Assembly: GCA_937926065.1 (NCBI GenBank)
Contig: CALANM010000139.1
Coordinates: 1 to 31,430, forward strand
From: an uncultured Microbacterium sp.
GTDB lineage: Bacteria > Actinomycetota > Actinomycetes > Actinomycetales > Microbacteriaceae
Direction of reading: 5' to 3'
Length of the DNA: 31,430 nt
A model generated the notes under the pieces. The model saw only the letters and a list, made by a program, of their open reading frames with translations. It had not been told where the DNA came from and made no database searches. This document shows positions 1 to 8,401 of the stretch, piece by piece. The position numbers were made by a program, and so were the translations under genes. Every line of letters begins with the position of its first letter. Position 1 is the stretch's first letter.

Positions 1-235
1 CGGTGTCGCGCCAGGCGCGCTGGGCGCTCTGCGCCGTCGCGGCCGCCTCGCGCACGAGATCGGTGGAGGCAAGCCCCACCTCGCCGGTCTGCGCTCCCGT
101 CGCCGGGTTGAAGACGGACCCCACCCGGCCGTCGTCATCGACGCGCACGCCGCCGATGACGTGCGGGATGCGGGTGAGCCCGCCGTGCGCTTGTTCGCCC
201 TGCGACGTGCGGGCGGTGTCGACTGTCGTGGACAT
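1..235 (-). CDS. mmsA: Methylmalonate-semialdehyde dehydrogenase, N-terminal part (cut by window edge)
   Basis: Only the first 78 codons are inside the window. The protein begins MSTTVDTARTSQ and then shows the aldehyde-dehydrogenase N-terminal pattern IPHVIGG, a beta-strand turn, SVFNPATGAQTGEVGLAS and an alanine-rich helix. This is typical of CoA-acylating methylmalonate-semialdehyde dehydrogenase, which converts methylmalonate semialdehyde to propionyl-CoA in valine and inositol breakdown. The ATG lies one base beyond the mmsB stop, and a GAGGAG ribosome-binding site sits inside the end of mmsB, so the two are translationally coupled. The catalytic cysteine and the NAD-binding core lie outside the window. 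Another ALDH family member is possible, but pairing with mmsB supports this call. Confidence 0.8.
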   Translation of the reverse strand, partial: MSTTVDTARTSQGEQAHGGLTRIPHVIGGVRVDDDGRVGSVFNPATGAQTGEVGLASTDLVREAAATAQSAQRAWRDT

Positions 236-236
236 G

Positions 237-1205
237 TCAGCTCCTCGGGGCATGTGCGGATTCGGGGGCCGGCGCGGATGCCGGGGCGTCGAGGGACGGG
301 TCGTAGCCGCGCAGCGTGCCATCGGGCGAGGCGAAGCGGGCGACGAGCGTGCAGTCCTTGCCTCCGAGTCCCTCGGCGGCGAGCTGCTCCAGCTGGCTCA
401 GGGCCAGCCGCGCTGCGGGAAGGCGAACGCCGGTGGCCTCCCCGGCCTGTACGGCGAGGCCGCAGTCCTTGAAGGCGAGGTCGACCGAGAACGTGGCGTC
501 GAAGTTGCGGTTGGCGGCGGCGGAATCGACGACGCCAGGCACGGGATACCACATGCGGACGGGCCACGAAGATCCGGACGAGGCCGAAACCACCTCCCAG
601 AAGGTGCGGGCATCGAGGCCGAGCCGCTCCGCGAGCTGGGACCCCTCCGACATCGCCATGACGCTGATGAACAGCATCATGTTGTTCACGAGCTTGGCTG
701 CGATCCCCGTTCCCGGCTCGCCGCACGCCACCACCGAGCCCGCCATCGGCGCGACCAGGTCTGCCGCACGTCGGACGTTCTCGGGGCGCCCGCCGAGCAT
801 GAACGTGAGCGTGTGGGCCTCCGCGCCCGCTGTGCCCCCTGAGATCGGCGAGTCGACGAACGCGAGCCCGCGCCGCTCGGCCTCGGCGTGGCACCAGCGC
901 GAGGTCTCGATGTCTACCGTCGAGGTGTCGAGCAGGAGCGCGTCGCCGGAGGCGTGAGCGAAGATCCCGTCGGGACCGCCGTAGACGCCCCGCACATGTT
1001 CGGGCTTGGGCAGCGACGTGAAGCAGGCATCGGCGCCCTCGACCGCCGAGGCGACCGAGTCGAAGATCTCGACGCCGTTCGCTGCCGCAGCCTCGCAGGC
1101 GGCCGGGTTGAGGTCGACGCCGCGGACGACGTGGCCGGCGGTCACGAGGTGTCCGCTCATGGGAAGCCCCATGTGGCCGAGTCCGATCCAGGCGATCGTG
1201 GACAT
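237..1205 (-). CDS. mmsB: 3-hydroxyisobutyrate dehydrogenase (beta-hydroxyacid dehydrogenase family)
   Basis: The 322-residue protein has the N-terminal Rossmann motif IAWIGLGHMGLPM (dinucleotide binding), the substrate-binding motif SPISGGTAGAEAHTLTFMLGG near residues 119-138, and the catalytic-lysine motif GTGIAAKLVNNMM near 166-178. The family oxidises 3-hydroxyisobutyrate to methylmalonate semialdehyde with NAD+, which the adjacent mmsA product then uses. Length fits the family (about 295-300) plus a proline/alanine-rich C-terminal tail of about 20 residues. An AAGGGAG ribosome-binding site precedes the ATG. The gene is first in a leftward operon with mmsA and divergent from a LysR regulator. 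A tartronate semialdehyde reductase or related enzyme is the main alternative, less likely given mmsA. Confidence 0.88.
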   Translation of the reverse strand: MSTIAWIGLGHMGLPMSGHLVTAGHVVRGVDLNPAACEAAAANGVEIFDSVASAVEGADACFTSLPKPEHVRGVYGGPDGIFAHASGDALLLDTSTVDIETSRWCHAEAERRGLAFVDSPISGGTAGAEAHTLTFMLGGRPENVRRAADLVAPMAGSVVACGEPGTGIAAKLVNNMMLFISVMAMSEGSQLAERLGLDARTFWEVVSASSGSSWPVRMWYPVPGVVDSAAANRNFDATFSVDLAFKDCGLAVQAGEATGVRLPAARLALSQLEQLAAEGLGGKDCTLVARFASPDGTLRGYDPSLDAPASAPAPESAHAPRS

Positions 1206-1244
1206 CCGTGCTCCCTTCGTCGCGAGCAGATGCTGTCGCCACCC

Positions 1245-1273
1245 ACGCTAAGCAGAGGCGGCATGCAGATCAA
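1245..1273 (-). promoter_or_regulatory. Candidate sigma-70-type promoter for mmsB-mmsA
   Basis: On the minus strand a -35 box TTGATC (1273-1268) is separated by exactly 17 bases from a -10 box TAGCGT (1250-1245), which predicts a start near 1238, about 33 bases before the mmsB ATG. The -35 region overlaps a weak TGC-N8-GCA dyad (1264-1277). This is a sequence match only. Confidence 0.42.
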
Positions 1274-1294
1274 CGCACGAAGCGGCGGCATTCT

Positions 1295-1319
1295 TGCACC
1301 CGCGCTGTGCGCGGATGCA
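1295..1319. promoter_or_regulatory. Inverted repeat, candidate LysR operator
   Basis: Arms TGCACCCGCGC (1295-1305) and GCGCGGATGCA (1309-1319) are complementary at 10 of 11 positions around a 3-base centre. The repeat is centred about 69 bases upstream of the predicted mmsB start, the usual place for the high-affinity site of LysR-type regulators. It ends 11 bases before the lysR ATG, which would also fit autorepression. Assignment to this regulator is inference. Confidence 0.5.
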
Positions 1320-1330
1320 CACTCGGGGGC

Positions 1331-2233
1331 ATGACCTTTCCCACATCTGCGCCGCCCCTCGACGCACTGATGACCTTCCTCGTCGTCGCACGACTGGGCA
1401 GGTACACGGCAGCCGCCGACGTCGTAGGGGTCAATCACTCGACCGTGTCGAGGCGCATCGCCGCCCTCGAGCGCGCCATGGGCGGCCGCGTGCTCGTGCA
1501 CACGCCCGTGGGGTGGGAGGTGACCGCTCTCGGACGCCGCGCCGTCGCCATCGCGGAGCGCATCGAGGGATCGCTGCACGAGCTCGCGGGCGACGGCGAC
1601 GACGACCTCGGCGGGGTGGTGCGCGTCGCTGCCCCGGAGGCGTTCACGGCGGTGTTCCTCGTGCCCGCGATGACCGCGCTGCGGGCACGCCACCCGCAGC
1701 TCGCCGTCGAGCTCCTCGCCGCCACGCAGCGCGCGCGTCAGCACCGCTCCGGCGTCGACCTCGAGATCGTCGTCGGGCGCCCCCAGGTGCTCCGCGCCTT
1801 CGCGATGCCCGTCTGCTCGTACTCGCTGCGGCTCTACGCGACGCCGGACTATCTCGCGAAGAACGGGACGCCGGATTCCGTGAGCGCGCTGTCATGGCAT
1901 CCGCTCGTCTACTACGTCGAGTCCTCGCTGCAGGTCGACGAGCTCGACCGCGCCCTCCAGGAGCTGCCGCCCTCACCTCCCTCACTGCGGTCGACGAGCG
2001 TGTTCGCGCACATCGAGGCCACCGTCGCGGGAGCGGGCATCGGAATCCTTCCCGACTTCGTCGCCGATCACGATCCGCGACTGGTGCGCGTGCTCGACGG
2101 CATGTGGGAGCACCCGCTCGCCTACTGGGCCGTCGCACGCGACGAGGGTCCCCGCAATCCCGCCGTCGCCGAGACGCTCGAGGCGATCGTCGCTCACATC
2201 CGCGAGAAGCAGGCCAGCGCTGAAGCGCCCTAG
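1331..2233 (+). CDS. LysR-family transcriptional regulator
   Basis: This 300-residue protein has an N-terminal winged helix-turn-helix: LDALMTFLVVARLGRYTAAADVVGVNHSTVSRRIAALE at about residues 10-48, with the TAAA and STVSRRI signatures of LysR proteins. A periplasmic-binding-protein-like effector domain follows (from about residue 90, starting GVVRVAAPEAFTA). The ATG at 1331 is chosen because the helix-turn-helix starts ten residues later and GGGG lies just upstream; an open frame extends further back but reads as non-coding. It is divergent from mmsB-mmsA with a dyad between, so it most likely controls those genes in response to a valine-pathway intermediate. The effector is not deducible from sequence. 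Confidence 0.9.
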   Translation: MTFPTSAPPLDALMTFLVVARLGRYTAAADVVGVNHSTVSRRIAALERAMGGRVLVHTPVGWEVTALGRRAVAIAERIEGSLHELAGDGDDDLGGVVRVAAPEAFTAVFLVPAMTALRARHPQLAVELLAATQRARQHRSGVDLEIVVGRPQVLRAFAMPVCSYSLRLYATPDYLAKNGTPDSVSALSWHPLVYYVESSLQVDELDRALQELPPSPPSLRSTSVFAHIEATVAGAGIGILPDFVADHDPRLVRVLDGMWEHPLAYWAVARDEGPRNPAVAETLEAIVAHIREKQASAEAP

Positions 2234-2244
2234 ACTCGCAGCCG

Positions 2245-2976
2245 ATGAAGCCCTTCCTGCTGCTGGCCACGCGCGCCGAGGACGTCCCCGCCGACGAGGA
2301 GTACGAGCTCTTCCTCCGCTATGCCGGTGTCACGGAGCGTGAGCTCGTGCGCGTGCGCATGGAGGCGGCGCCCCTCGGTCATATCGACCTGGACGACTGG
2401 TCGGGCATCTTCGTCGGCGGCGGGCCGTTCAACGCGTCGGACCCTGCCGAGCTCAAGTCGCCCGTGCAGCGACGCGTCGAGGCGGAGTTCGCTGCGCTGC
2501 TCGACGAGGTCGTGGAGCGCGACTTCCCGTTCCTCGGCGCCTGCTATGGCGTCGGAACGCTCGGCGCCCACCAGGGCGCCCGCATCGACCGCACGTTCGC
2601 CGAGCCGATCAGCGTCATCGACCTCGAGCTCACCGAAGAGGGAGCAGCCGATCCCCTTCTCGCCGAGCTCCCCGCTCGCTTCACCGGGTTCGTCGGACAC
2701 AAGGAGGCCATCGCCGAGCTGCCGACGTCCGCGACGCTCCTCGTGCGCGGCGACGTGTGCCCCGTGCAGATGTTCCGGGTCGGCCACAACGTCTACGCCA
2801 CGCAGTTCCACCCGGAGCTCGACCTCGACGGCATCACGACTCGCATCTACGCGTATGCGGGACACGGATACTTCGCCGCCGACGAGCTCGACCTCACCCT
2901 CGCCGCCGTCCGGCGGGCTCCCGTGGCGCACACCGGCCGCATCCTCCGTGCCTTCGTCGAGCGCTACGCCCGGTGA
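2245..2976 (+). CDS. Class I glutamine amidotransferase (GMP-synthase-like)
   Basis: The 243-residue stand-alone class I amidotransferase has its nucleophile cysteine in FLGACYGVGTLG (C100) and the histidine/glutamate of the triad in QFHPEL (H189, E191). The oxyanion-strand motif IFVGGGP lies at 55-61. Proteins of this shape are often annotated as glutamine amidotransferase or GMP synthase-like; some act on gamma-glutamyl compounds, others are of unknown acceptor. The gene starts 11 bases after the lysR stop, with only a weak ribosome-binding site, so it is probably co-transcribed with lysR. A link to valine metabolism is not obvious. Its stop is six bases from the convergent glgP stop. Confidence 0.85.
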   Translation: MKPFLLLATRAEDVPADEEYELFLRYAGVTERELVRVRMEAAPLGHIDLDDWSGIFVGGGPFNASDPAELKSPVQRRVEAEFAALLDEVVERDFPFLGACYGVGTLGAHQGARIDRTFAEPISVIDLELTEEGAADPLLAELPARFTGFVGHKEAIAELPTSATLLVRGDVCPVQMFRVGHNVYATQFHPELDLDGITTRIYAYAGHGYFAADELDLTLAAVRRAPVAHTGRILRAFVERYAR

Positions 2977-2997
2977 CCGCCGTCAGATGACCGGCGG
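2977..2997. terminator. Weak GC-rich inverted repeat between convergent genes
   Basis: CCGCCG (2977-2982) and CGGCGG (2992-2997) can pair around a 9-base loop that spans the glgP stop codon. There is no T-run. It could act as a bidirectional terminator for the amidotransferase gene and glgP, but a six-base GC arm is common by chance in such DNA. Confidence 0.2.
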
Positions 2998-5469
2998 CGT
3001 ATGCCAGATGCGGTCGATGTAGTCGCGCATCGACCGATCGGACGAGAAGAAGCCGCAGCGGGCGACGTTGAGGATCGCCGACCGGGTCCACGCCTCCTGG
3101 TCCTTGTAGGCGGCGTCGACCTTCGCCTGCGCCTCGAGGTAGCTGGAGAAGTCGGCCAGCACCATGAACCGGTCGTCGTAGAGCAGGTTGGACATGAGCG
3201 GCTCGAAGACGCTCGAGTCGCCGCCCGAGAACGCGCCGGAGGCGATGAGGTCGATCGCGCGGCGAAGGCTCTCGTCCTTCTGATAGAACTCCGACGGTGT
3301 GTAGCCGCGCGCCCACAGCGCCTCCACTTCGGGCTCGCTCATGCCGAAGAGGAAGAAGTTCTCGTCGCCCACCAGTTCGCGGATCTCGACGTTCGCGCCG
3401 TCGTCGGTGCCGATCGTGAGGGCGCCGTTGAGCGCGAACTTCATGTTTCCGGTGCCCGACGCCTCCTTGCCTGCGAGCGAGATCTGCTCCGACAGGTCAG
3501 CCGCGGGGATCACGCGCTCAGCGAGCGTGACGTTGTAGTTGGGCGGGAACAGCACCTTCAGCCTGCCCTCGACGCGAGCGTCGGCGTTGACCACCGAACC
3601 CACCGCGTTGATCAGGTGGATGATCTTCTTCGCCATGAAGTACCCGGGAGCGGCCTTCGCCCCGAACACGAACGTGCGCGGCTGCACGTCGGCGACGGCG
3701 ATGCGGCCCGAGATGATGCCTTCATAGGTCGTGACGATGTGAAGGACCTTCAGCATCTGCCGCTTGTACTCGTGCAGGCGCTTGACCATGACGTCGAGCA
3801 TGTGGCCGTCGCTGACCTCGAAGCCGTCGCGAGTCCGCAGCACCTCCGACAGGCGGCGCTTGTTGGCGGCCTTCACCTCACGGAAGCGCTCACGGAACTG
3901 CGAGTCCTCCGCATAGCTCTCCAGTTCACGGAGCCGCTCGAGGTCGGTGATCCAGCCCGTGCCGAGCGCCTCGCTGATGAGAGCTGAGAGTTCCGGGTTC
4001 GCGATGCGGATGAACCGGCGCGGCGTGACGCCGTTCGTGACGTTGGTGAACTTGCCCGGATAGAACTCGTTGAAGTCGGGCAGCACCTTGTCGCGCAGCA
4101 GCTGCGAGTGCAGCTCCGCGACGCCGTTGACCTTGGCGCCGGCGACCGTCGCAAGGTACGCCATGCGCACGGACCGCACCGGGAACTCGGCGATGATCGA
4201 CATGTCGCGGATGCGCATCTCATCGTCGCCGAAGCGCTCGCGCACCTCCGCGAGGAACTCCTCGTTGATGCGGAAGATGATCTCGAGGTGCCGCGGCAGC
4301 AGGCGGCCGAGGAGATCGACGGGCCACACCTCGAGCGCCTCGGGCAGCAGTGTGTGGCACGTGTACGCGAAGCATTCGCGCGTGATGGCCCAAGCGGCAT
4401 CCCAGTCGAGCTTCTTCTCGTCGACGAGCACGCGCATCATCTCGGGCACGCCGATGACCGGATGCGTGTCATTGAGCTGGAAGATGACCCGTTCGGGCAG
4501 CCTTGTCAGGTCGAAGTCAGCCGGAAGCTGGTGCTCGAGGAAGTCGGCGATCGATGCGGCGACGAAGAAGTACTGCTGCTGCAGCCGCAGCTCTTTGCCC
4601 TGCGGCGTCGAGTCTTCGGGGTAGAGGACCTTGGAGATGTTCTCGGCGTAGGTCTGGGCGCGCACGGCCTCTTCGTAGTCACCCGAGTTGAACACGCGCA
4701 GATCGAATGAGTTCGTCGCCTTCGCGCTCCACAGCCGAAGCGTGTTGACGCGGCCGTTCAGGAAGCCCGGGACCATGTAGTTGTAGGGCACCGCCTGCAC
4801 GTTCCAGCCCGGAACCCAGCGCGTGCGGGTGACGCCGTCGTCGTCGTATTTCTCGGTGTGGCCGCCGAACGATATGGTCTGCGCCGCCTCGGGGTGCGGG
4901 AACTCCCACGGTGAGCCCATCGACAGCCACGCATCCGGCTGCTCGACCTGCTGCCCCTCGACGAACGTCTGGCGGAAGATGCCGTAGTCGTAGCGGATGC
5001 CGTAGCCGACGTTCGGCACGCCGAGGGTCGCGAGCGAGTCGATGAAGCAGGCCGCGAGGCGCCCGAGCCCGCCGTTGCCGAGGCCCGGCTCGACTTCGAG
5101 GGCACGCAGCTCGTCGATGTCGATGCCGCACGCCGCCATCGCCTCGGTCGCGATGTCGGCGAGGCCCGAGGCCAGCAGGTTGTTGTCGAGCTGTCGGCCC
5201 AGGAGGTACTCGGCCGACAGATAGCAGACGCTCTTGGCACCCTGCTGGAGCTGGCGGCGCTGGTCTTCGAGCCAGCGCGCCACGAGGTAGTCGCGCACCG
5301 TCATGGCGAACGCGAAGTAGCGGTCATTGGGGGTCGACGCCGACAGCGCGACCCCGCGCTCGTAGTTCAGGTTGCGGAGGAACTGACGCACGAACCCGTC
5401 GACAGAGCTGGCCGGCCCGGTCACGGGAGCCAATGCGATGGGGTGGGTCACCTCCCCCGGGCGGCTCAT
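2983..5469 (-). CDS. glgP: Glycogen/alpha-glucan phosphorylase (GT35)
   Basis: This enzyme releases glucose 1-phosphate from alpha-1,4-glucan ends using phosphate and a pyridoxal phosphate cofactor. The family signatures are clear: EPGLGNGGLGRLAACFIDS (substrate channel), MVKRLHEYKRQ (phosphate/PLP pocket) and EASGTGNMKFALNG, whose lysine (K677 from the chosen start) binds PLP. Length is 828 residues, normal for the family. The frame stays open to a GTG at 5514 (843 residues), but that extension includes a TTA codon, rare in such DNA, and resembles promoter sequence. I prefer the ATG at 5469; neither start has a strong ribosome-binding site. Two perfect dyads lie upstream. A maltodextrin phosphorylase role is the alternative. 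Confidence 0.93.
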   Translation of the reverse strand: MSRPGEVTHPIALAPVTGPASSVDGFVRQFLRNLNYERGVALSASTPNDRYFAFAMTVRDYLVARWLEDQRRQLQQGAKSVCYLSAEYLLGRQLDNNLLASGLADIATEAMAACGIDIDELRALEVEPGLGNGGLGRLAACFIDSLATLGVPNVGYGIRYDYGIFRQTFVEGQQVEQPDAWLSMGSPWEFPHPEAAQTISFGGHTEKYDDDGVTRTRWVPGWNVQAVPYNYMVPGFLNGRVNTLRLWSAKATNSFDLRVFNSGDYEEAVRAQTYAENISKVLYPEDSTPQGKELRLQQQYFFVAASIADFLEHQLPADFDLTRLPERVIFQLNDTHPVIGVPEMMRVLVDEKKLDWDAAWAITRECFAYTCHTLLPEALEVWPVDLLGRLLPRHLEIIFRINEEFLAEVRERFGDDEMRIRDMSIIAEFPVRSVRMAYLATVAGAKVNGVAELHSQLLRDKVLPDFNEFYPGKFTNVTNGVTPRRFIRIANPELSALISEALGTGWITDLERLRELESYAEDSQFRERFREVKAANKRRLSEVLRTRDGFEVSDGHMLDVMVKRLHEYKRQMLKVLHIVTTYEGIISGRIAVADVQPRTFVFGAKAAPGYFMAKKIIHLINAVGSVVNADARVEGRLKVLFPPNYNVTLAERVIPAADLSEQISLAGKEASGTGNMKFALNGALTIGTDDGANVEIRELVGDENFFLFGMSEPEVEALWARGYTPSEFYQKDESLRRAIDLIASGAFSGGDSSVFEPLMSNLLYDDRFMVLADFSSYLEAQAKVDAAYKDQEAWTRSAILNVARCGFFSSDRSMRDYIDRIWHTPPVI

Positions 5470-5528
5470 TCCAGCGACAGCGTTCTCGTTCTCGGGCACG
5501 GGTAAACGGTACACACCCGACCTGGGAG

Positions 5529-5544
5529 CTGTGACCGATCACAG
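5529..5544. promoter_or_regulatory. Perfect inverted repeat upstream of glgP
   Basis: CTGTGA (5529-5534) and TCACAG (5539-5544) are exact complements around CCGA. The half-sites match those of the CRP/GlxR family (TGTGA...TCACA), but the spacer is four bases instead of the usual six, so a different regulator is possible. It lies 60 bases upstream of the preferred glgP start. Confidence 0.45.
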
Positions 5545-5556
5545 GGTGCGTGAGCG

Positions 5557-5574
5557 CAAGTGTTTACACACTTG
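5557..5574. promoter_or_regulatory. Perfect 7-bp inverted repeat at the yihY 3' end / glgP promoter region
   Basis: CAAGTGT (5557-5563) and ACACTTG (5568-5574) are exact complements around TTAC, overlapping the stop codon of the yihY-like gene. In leftward RNA it would be a hairpin with a GUAA (GNRA) tetraloop. It could be a weak terminator for that gene or a LacI-like operator for glgP; its centre is 29 bases from the centre of the neighbouring dyad at 5529-5544. Confidence 0.4.
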
Positions 5575-6553
5575 TTTCCTGCTGCGCCCGCCGGGCGGTC
5601 TCGAGCTCCGCCGAGGCGACGCGCACGGCGTCCTCGGCTCGCTGCACGCGGCGAGCCGCGAAGGTCGGCGCTCCGAAGCGCACGCGTACGCGATCTGCGC
5701 GCTCGTGCGTCGACTCGACGATGTAGGCAGCGGCGATCAGGATGACCTGTGACGAGAGGTTGACCCAGAGCAGCAGCGCGATGAGCGATGCGAACGATGC
5801 AAGGAGCGGGTTGGAGCCTGCGCCGCCCACGAACAGGCCGGACAGCGTCTGCAGCACCGTCAGCCCCACGCCGCCGATCAGCGCTCCCGCCCACAGCGAC
5901 CGTGCAGGCGGACGCTCCCCCGAAAGCAGAAGGAAGAGGAGCGCGATCGCGACCGTGTCGACGGCGAACGTGACGACCAGCGCGACCGACGCCGTTCCGA
6001 AGACCACGACAGGGCTGTCCTGCGCGAGTCCGAGGAAGTCGGCGACCATGCCCAGGCCGGCCGTGCCCATGACCGTGACGCCCGCCGAGGCTCCCAGCGC
6101 GACGCCGGCCCCGATCGCGATCGCGAGGTTGCGGAGCAGCACCCAATACCAGGCGATGTCGTCGGTCGGCCTGTCAGCGATGTTGTGAAGGGCCAGGCGG
6201 AGCGAGCCGATCGCCCCGATCGCGGCGCCGACAAGGCCGACGAGCGAGATGATCCCGGCGATCGAGAAGCCGACGTCCACCCGGAGAGCGTCAGGCTGGA
6301 TGAGCCCGTCCTCTCCGACGAGGCCCGGAATCGTGCGGTCGACCGCATCGATGAGGGCCTGCCACGCCGCGGGGTCGCCCGCCAGCCACAGAGCCGCCAC
6401 CGAGAACCCGAGCAGGACGCCCGCGAAGATGCTGAACAGGGCGCGATAAGTCACGCTGTCGGCGAGCATCGCCCCCTGATGCTCCGTGTAGCGCAGCAGC
6501 GCCCTCACGGGGGTGCGAGCAAGAGCCCAGGCTGTGACGCGCGCGATGTCCAT
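5564..6553 (-). CDS. YihY/virulence factor BrkB family membrane protein
   Basis: The 329-residue integral membrane protein has about six hydrophobic segments between residues 35 and 285, beginning with the family's hallmark early motif DSVTYRALFSIFAGVLLGFSVA and followed by a long extracytoplasmic or loop region (GLVGEDGLIQPDALRVD). It also has the late motif SNPLLASFASLIALLLWVNLSSQVILIAAAYIVE typical of YihY/BrkB proteins. The family was once misnamed ribonuclease BN; its transport substrate and function are not established. The C-terminal 40 residues are charged and alanine-rich, probably cytoplasmic. A GATTAT box (6568-6563) lies just before the ATG, so the mRNA may be almost leaderless. 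The next gene downstream is glgP. Confidence 0.88.
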   Translation of the reverse strand: MDIARVTAWALARTPVRALLRYTEHQGAMLADSVTYRALFSIFAGVLLGFSVAALWLAGDPAAWQALIDAVDRTIPGLVGEDGLIQPDALRVDVGFSIAGIISLVGLVGAAIGAIGSLRLALHNIADRPTDDIAWYWVLLRNLAIAIGAGVALGASAGVTVMGTAGLGMVADFLGLAQDSPVVVFGTASVALVVTFAVDTVAIALLFLLLSGERPPARSLWAGALIGGVGLTVLQTLSGLFVGGAGSNPLLASFASLIALLLWVNLSSQVILIAAAYIVESTHERADRVRVRFGAPTFAARRVQRAEDAVRVASAELETARRAQQETSV

Positions 6554-6681
6554 CCCGTCACGATAATCAGGCGGCCGGATACCGACGACGGGGGTTGACA
6601 GCGAATACGGCTTGCCCCGGCGGACAGTCCACGCCTTTCACATTCGCCACATCCTGCACGCAGACAACGCTGAACTGATCC

Positions 6682-6711
6682 TTCCCCACAGGCAACAAAA
6701 GCCCATATGAT
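6682..6711 (+). promoter_or_regulatory. Candidate promoter for pilB
   Basis: A -10 box TATGAT (6706-6711, five of six consensus bases) is preceded by a poor -35 TTCCCC (6682-6687) at an 18-base spacing. The predicted start near 6718 puts the ribosome-binding site AGGAAG (6724-6729) at the head of the transcript and supports the GTG at 6734 as the true start, because the alternative ATG at 6707 falls inside the -10 box. Confidence 0.4.
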
Positions 6712-6733
6712 ACCGACGGGGAGAGGAAGTGCC

Positions 6734-8401
6734 GTGAAGGGACTCGCGGAAAGCCTCGTAAGCATTGGGGCCATCAACGAAGACGACATGTGGGATGCCG
6801 TCTCGGAGTACGGCGAGGGAGCGGAGCTTCGTCGTCGGCTCGTCGAGACGAAGCTGATCTCGCAGACGCAGCTCGCCATGGGCATCGCCGCGCAGACCGG
6901 CCTGCCGTTCGTCGATCTGCCGGAGGCGCAGCTGACGCCCGAGGTGATCGCCTCTGTGCCGGCCGCACTGTGCCGGCGCTACCAGGTGATCCCCATCGAA
7001 CTCGGGCGCCGCAGTCTGGTGCTGGGGATGGTCGATCCGAGCGACCTCATCGCGATCGACGACATCTCGACGGCGACAGAGCTCAACGTCCGACCTGTCG
7101 TGGTCGCCGCCGACGCGCTGGAGGCCGCGTTCTCACGGTTCCTGCGCTCGGATGAGGAGCTCATCGACCTCTCGGAGCAGATCGGCGAGATCGCCGCTGC
7201 CGACGGGCTCGCCGGCACCGAGTCGATCGAGGAGCAGGTCGACGACGCTCCTGTCGTCCGCTTCGTCAACCTCCTCATCTCGCAGGCCATCAACGACCGC
7301 GCGAGCGACATCCACATCGAGCCCGGCGAGAAGCACCTCACCGTGCGCTACCGCATCGACGGCGTGCTCCACGAGATGCAGCGCGCCGACCGGGCGATCC
7401 AGGACGGCGTCATCTCGCGCCTCAAGATCATGGCCGCCGTCGACATCGCCGAGCGCCGCAAACCGCAGGACGGCCGCCTGTCCGTGCATCACGAGGGGCG
7501 CCAGATCGACCTCCGCCTCGCGACGCTGCCGACGGTGTGGGGCGAGAAGATCGTCATGCGCATCCTCGACAGCTCAGCGCAGTCGCTGACGATGTCCGAC
7601 CTGCGCTTCTCCATCCGCAACGAGCAGAGGTTCCGCTCGGCGATCACGCGCCCGCACGGCATGGTGCTCGTCACGGGCCCTACCGGCTCGGGCAAGTCGA
7701 CCACCCTGTACACCGCGCTGAACACGGTCGCAAACCCGCGGATCAACGTGATCACGGTCGAAGACCCCGTCGAATACCGCATGGCGGGCATCAACCAGGT
7801 GCAGGTCAACCAGCGCGCCGGCATGACGTTCCAGGCAGCGCTGCGCTCGATCCTTCGCTCCGACCCCGACGTGGTGCTGGTGGGCGAGATCCGCGACGAG
7901 GAGACTGCCACGATCTCCATCGAGGCGGCTCTCACGGGCCACCTGGTGCTCTCGACGCTTCACACCAACGATGCCCCGAGCGCACTCACGCGCCTCGTCG
8001 AGATCGGCTGCGAGCCCTACCTCGTGGGCACCGCCCTGTCGGCCGTCGTCGCGCAGCGCCTTGCGCGCCGCCTCTGCATGAAGTGCCGGGAGGCCTACAC
8101 CGAGAGCCGCGACGTGCTCAGCTCGGTCCGGTTCCCGCACAACCCGCTCGATCCGCCGGTGCTGTACCGGGCCGTCGGATGCCAGGAGTGCTCCGGCACC
8201 GGCTACCGCGGCCGGGTCGCGCTGCACGAGGTCATGGAGGTCACCGAGCGCCTCGAGCAGCTCGTCGTGGGCCGTGCGACAGGCACGGAGCTGCGCCAGA
8301 CGGCACTTGAAGAGGGCATGGTGTCGCTGCGTGAAGACGGGTTCAGCAAGGTGGCCGAAGGTGTCACCACCATCGAAGAGGTCATGCGCGTCTCGGTGTG
8401 A
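6734..8401 (+). CDS. pilB: Type IV pilus extension ATPase PilB (GspE/PulE family)
   Basis: This cytoplasmic hexameric ATPase powers pilin addition at the pilus base. The N-terminal 130 residues resemble an MshEN-type domain (SLVSIGAINEDDMWDAV, RRLVETKLISQTQLA, GLPFVDLPEAQLTPEVIASVPAALCRRY). The ATPase core has Walker A GPTGSGKST (about 315-323), an Asp box around VEDPVEY, Walker B DPDVVLVGEIRDEET (about 377-391) and the His box LSTLHTNDA. Four cysteines, C448/C451 (CMKC) and C483/C486 (CQEC), form the zinc site of extension ATPases and separate it from PilT. GTG 6734 is used because AGGAAG lies five bases ahead; 555 residues is normal. Unlike the other pil genes it reads rightwards and stands alone, facing the gntR gene. 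Confidence 0.93.
   Translation: MKGLAESLVSIGAINEDDMWDAVSEYGEGAELRRRLVETKLISQTQLAMGIAAQTGLPFVDLPEAQLTPEVIASVPAALCRRYQVIPIELGRRSLVLGMVDPSDLIAIDDISTATELNVRPVVVAADALEAAFSRFLRSDEELIDLSEQIGEIAAADGLAGTESIEEQVDDAPVVRFVNLLISQAINDRASDIHIEPGEKHLTVRYRIDGVLHEMQRADRAIQDGVISRLKIMAAVDIAERRKPQDGRLSVHHEGRQIDLRLATLPTVWGEKIVMRILDSSAQSLTMSDLRFSIRNEQRFRSAITRPHGMVLVTGPTGSGKSTTLYTALNTVANPRINVITVEDPVEYRMAGINQVQVNQRAGMTFQAALRSILRSDPDVVLVGEIRDEETATISIEAALTGHLVLSTLHTNDAPSALTRLVEIGCEPYLVGTALSAVVAQRLARRLCMKCREAYTESRDVLSSVRFPHNPLDPPVLYRAVGCQECSGTGYRGRVALHEVMEVTERLEQLVVGRATGTELRQTALEEGMVSLREDGFSKVAEGVTTIEEVMRVSV

Noticed and set aside
237..957. Long rightward open frames opposite mmsB
   Set aside because: They lie antisense to a clear enzyme gene, are rich in Arg/Ser/Pro and have no domain character; typical GC-rich shadows.
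6595..6623. TTGACA at 6595-6600 as a promoter between yihY and pilB
   Set aside because: No -10 box occurs at an acceptable spacing; the sequence 16-18 bases on is CGGCGG-like.
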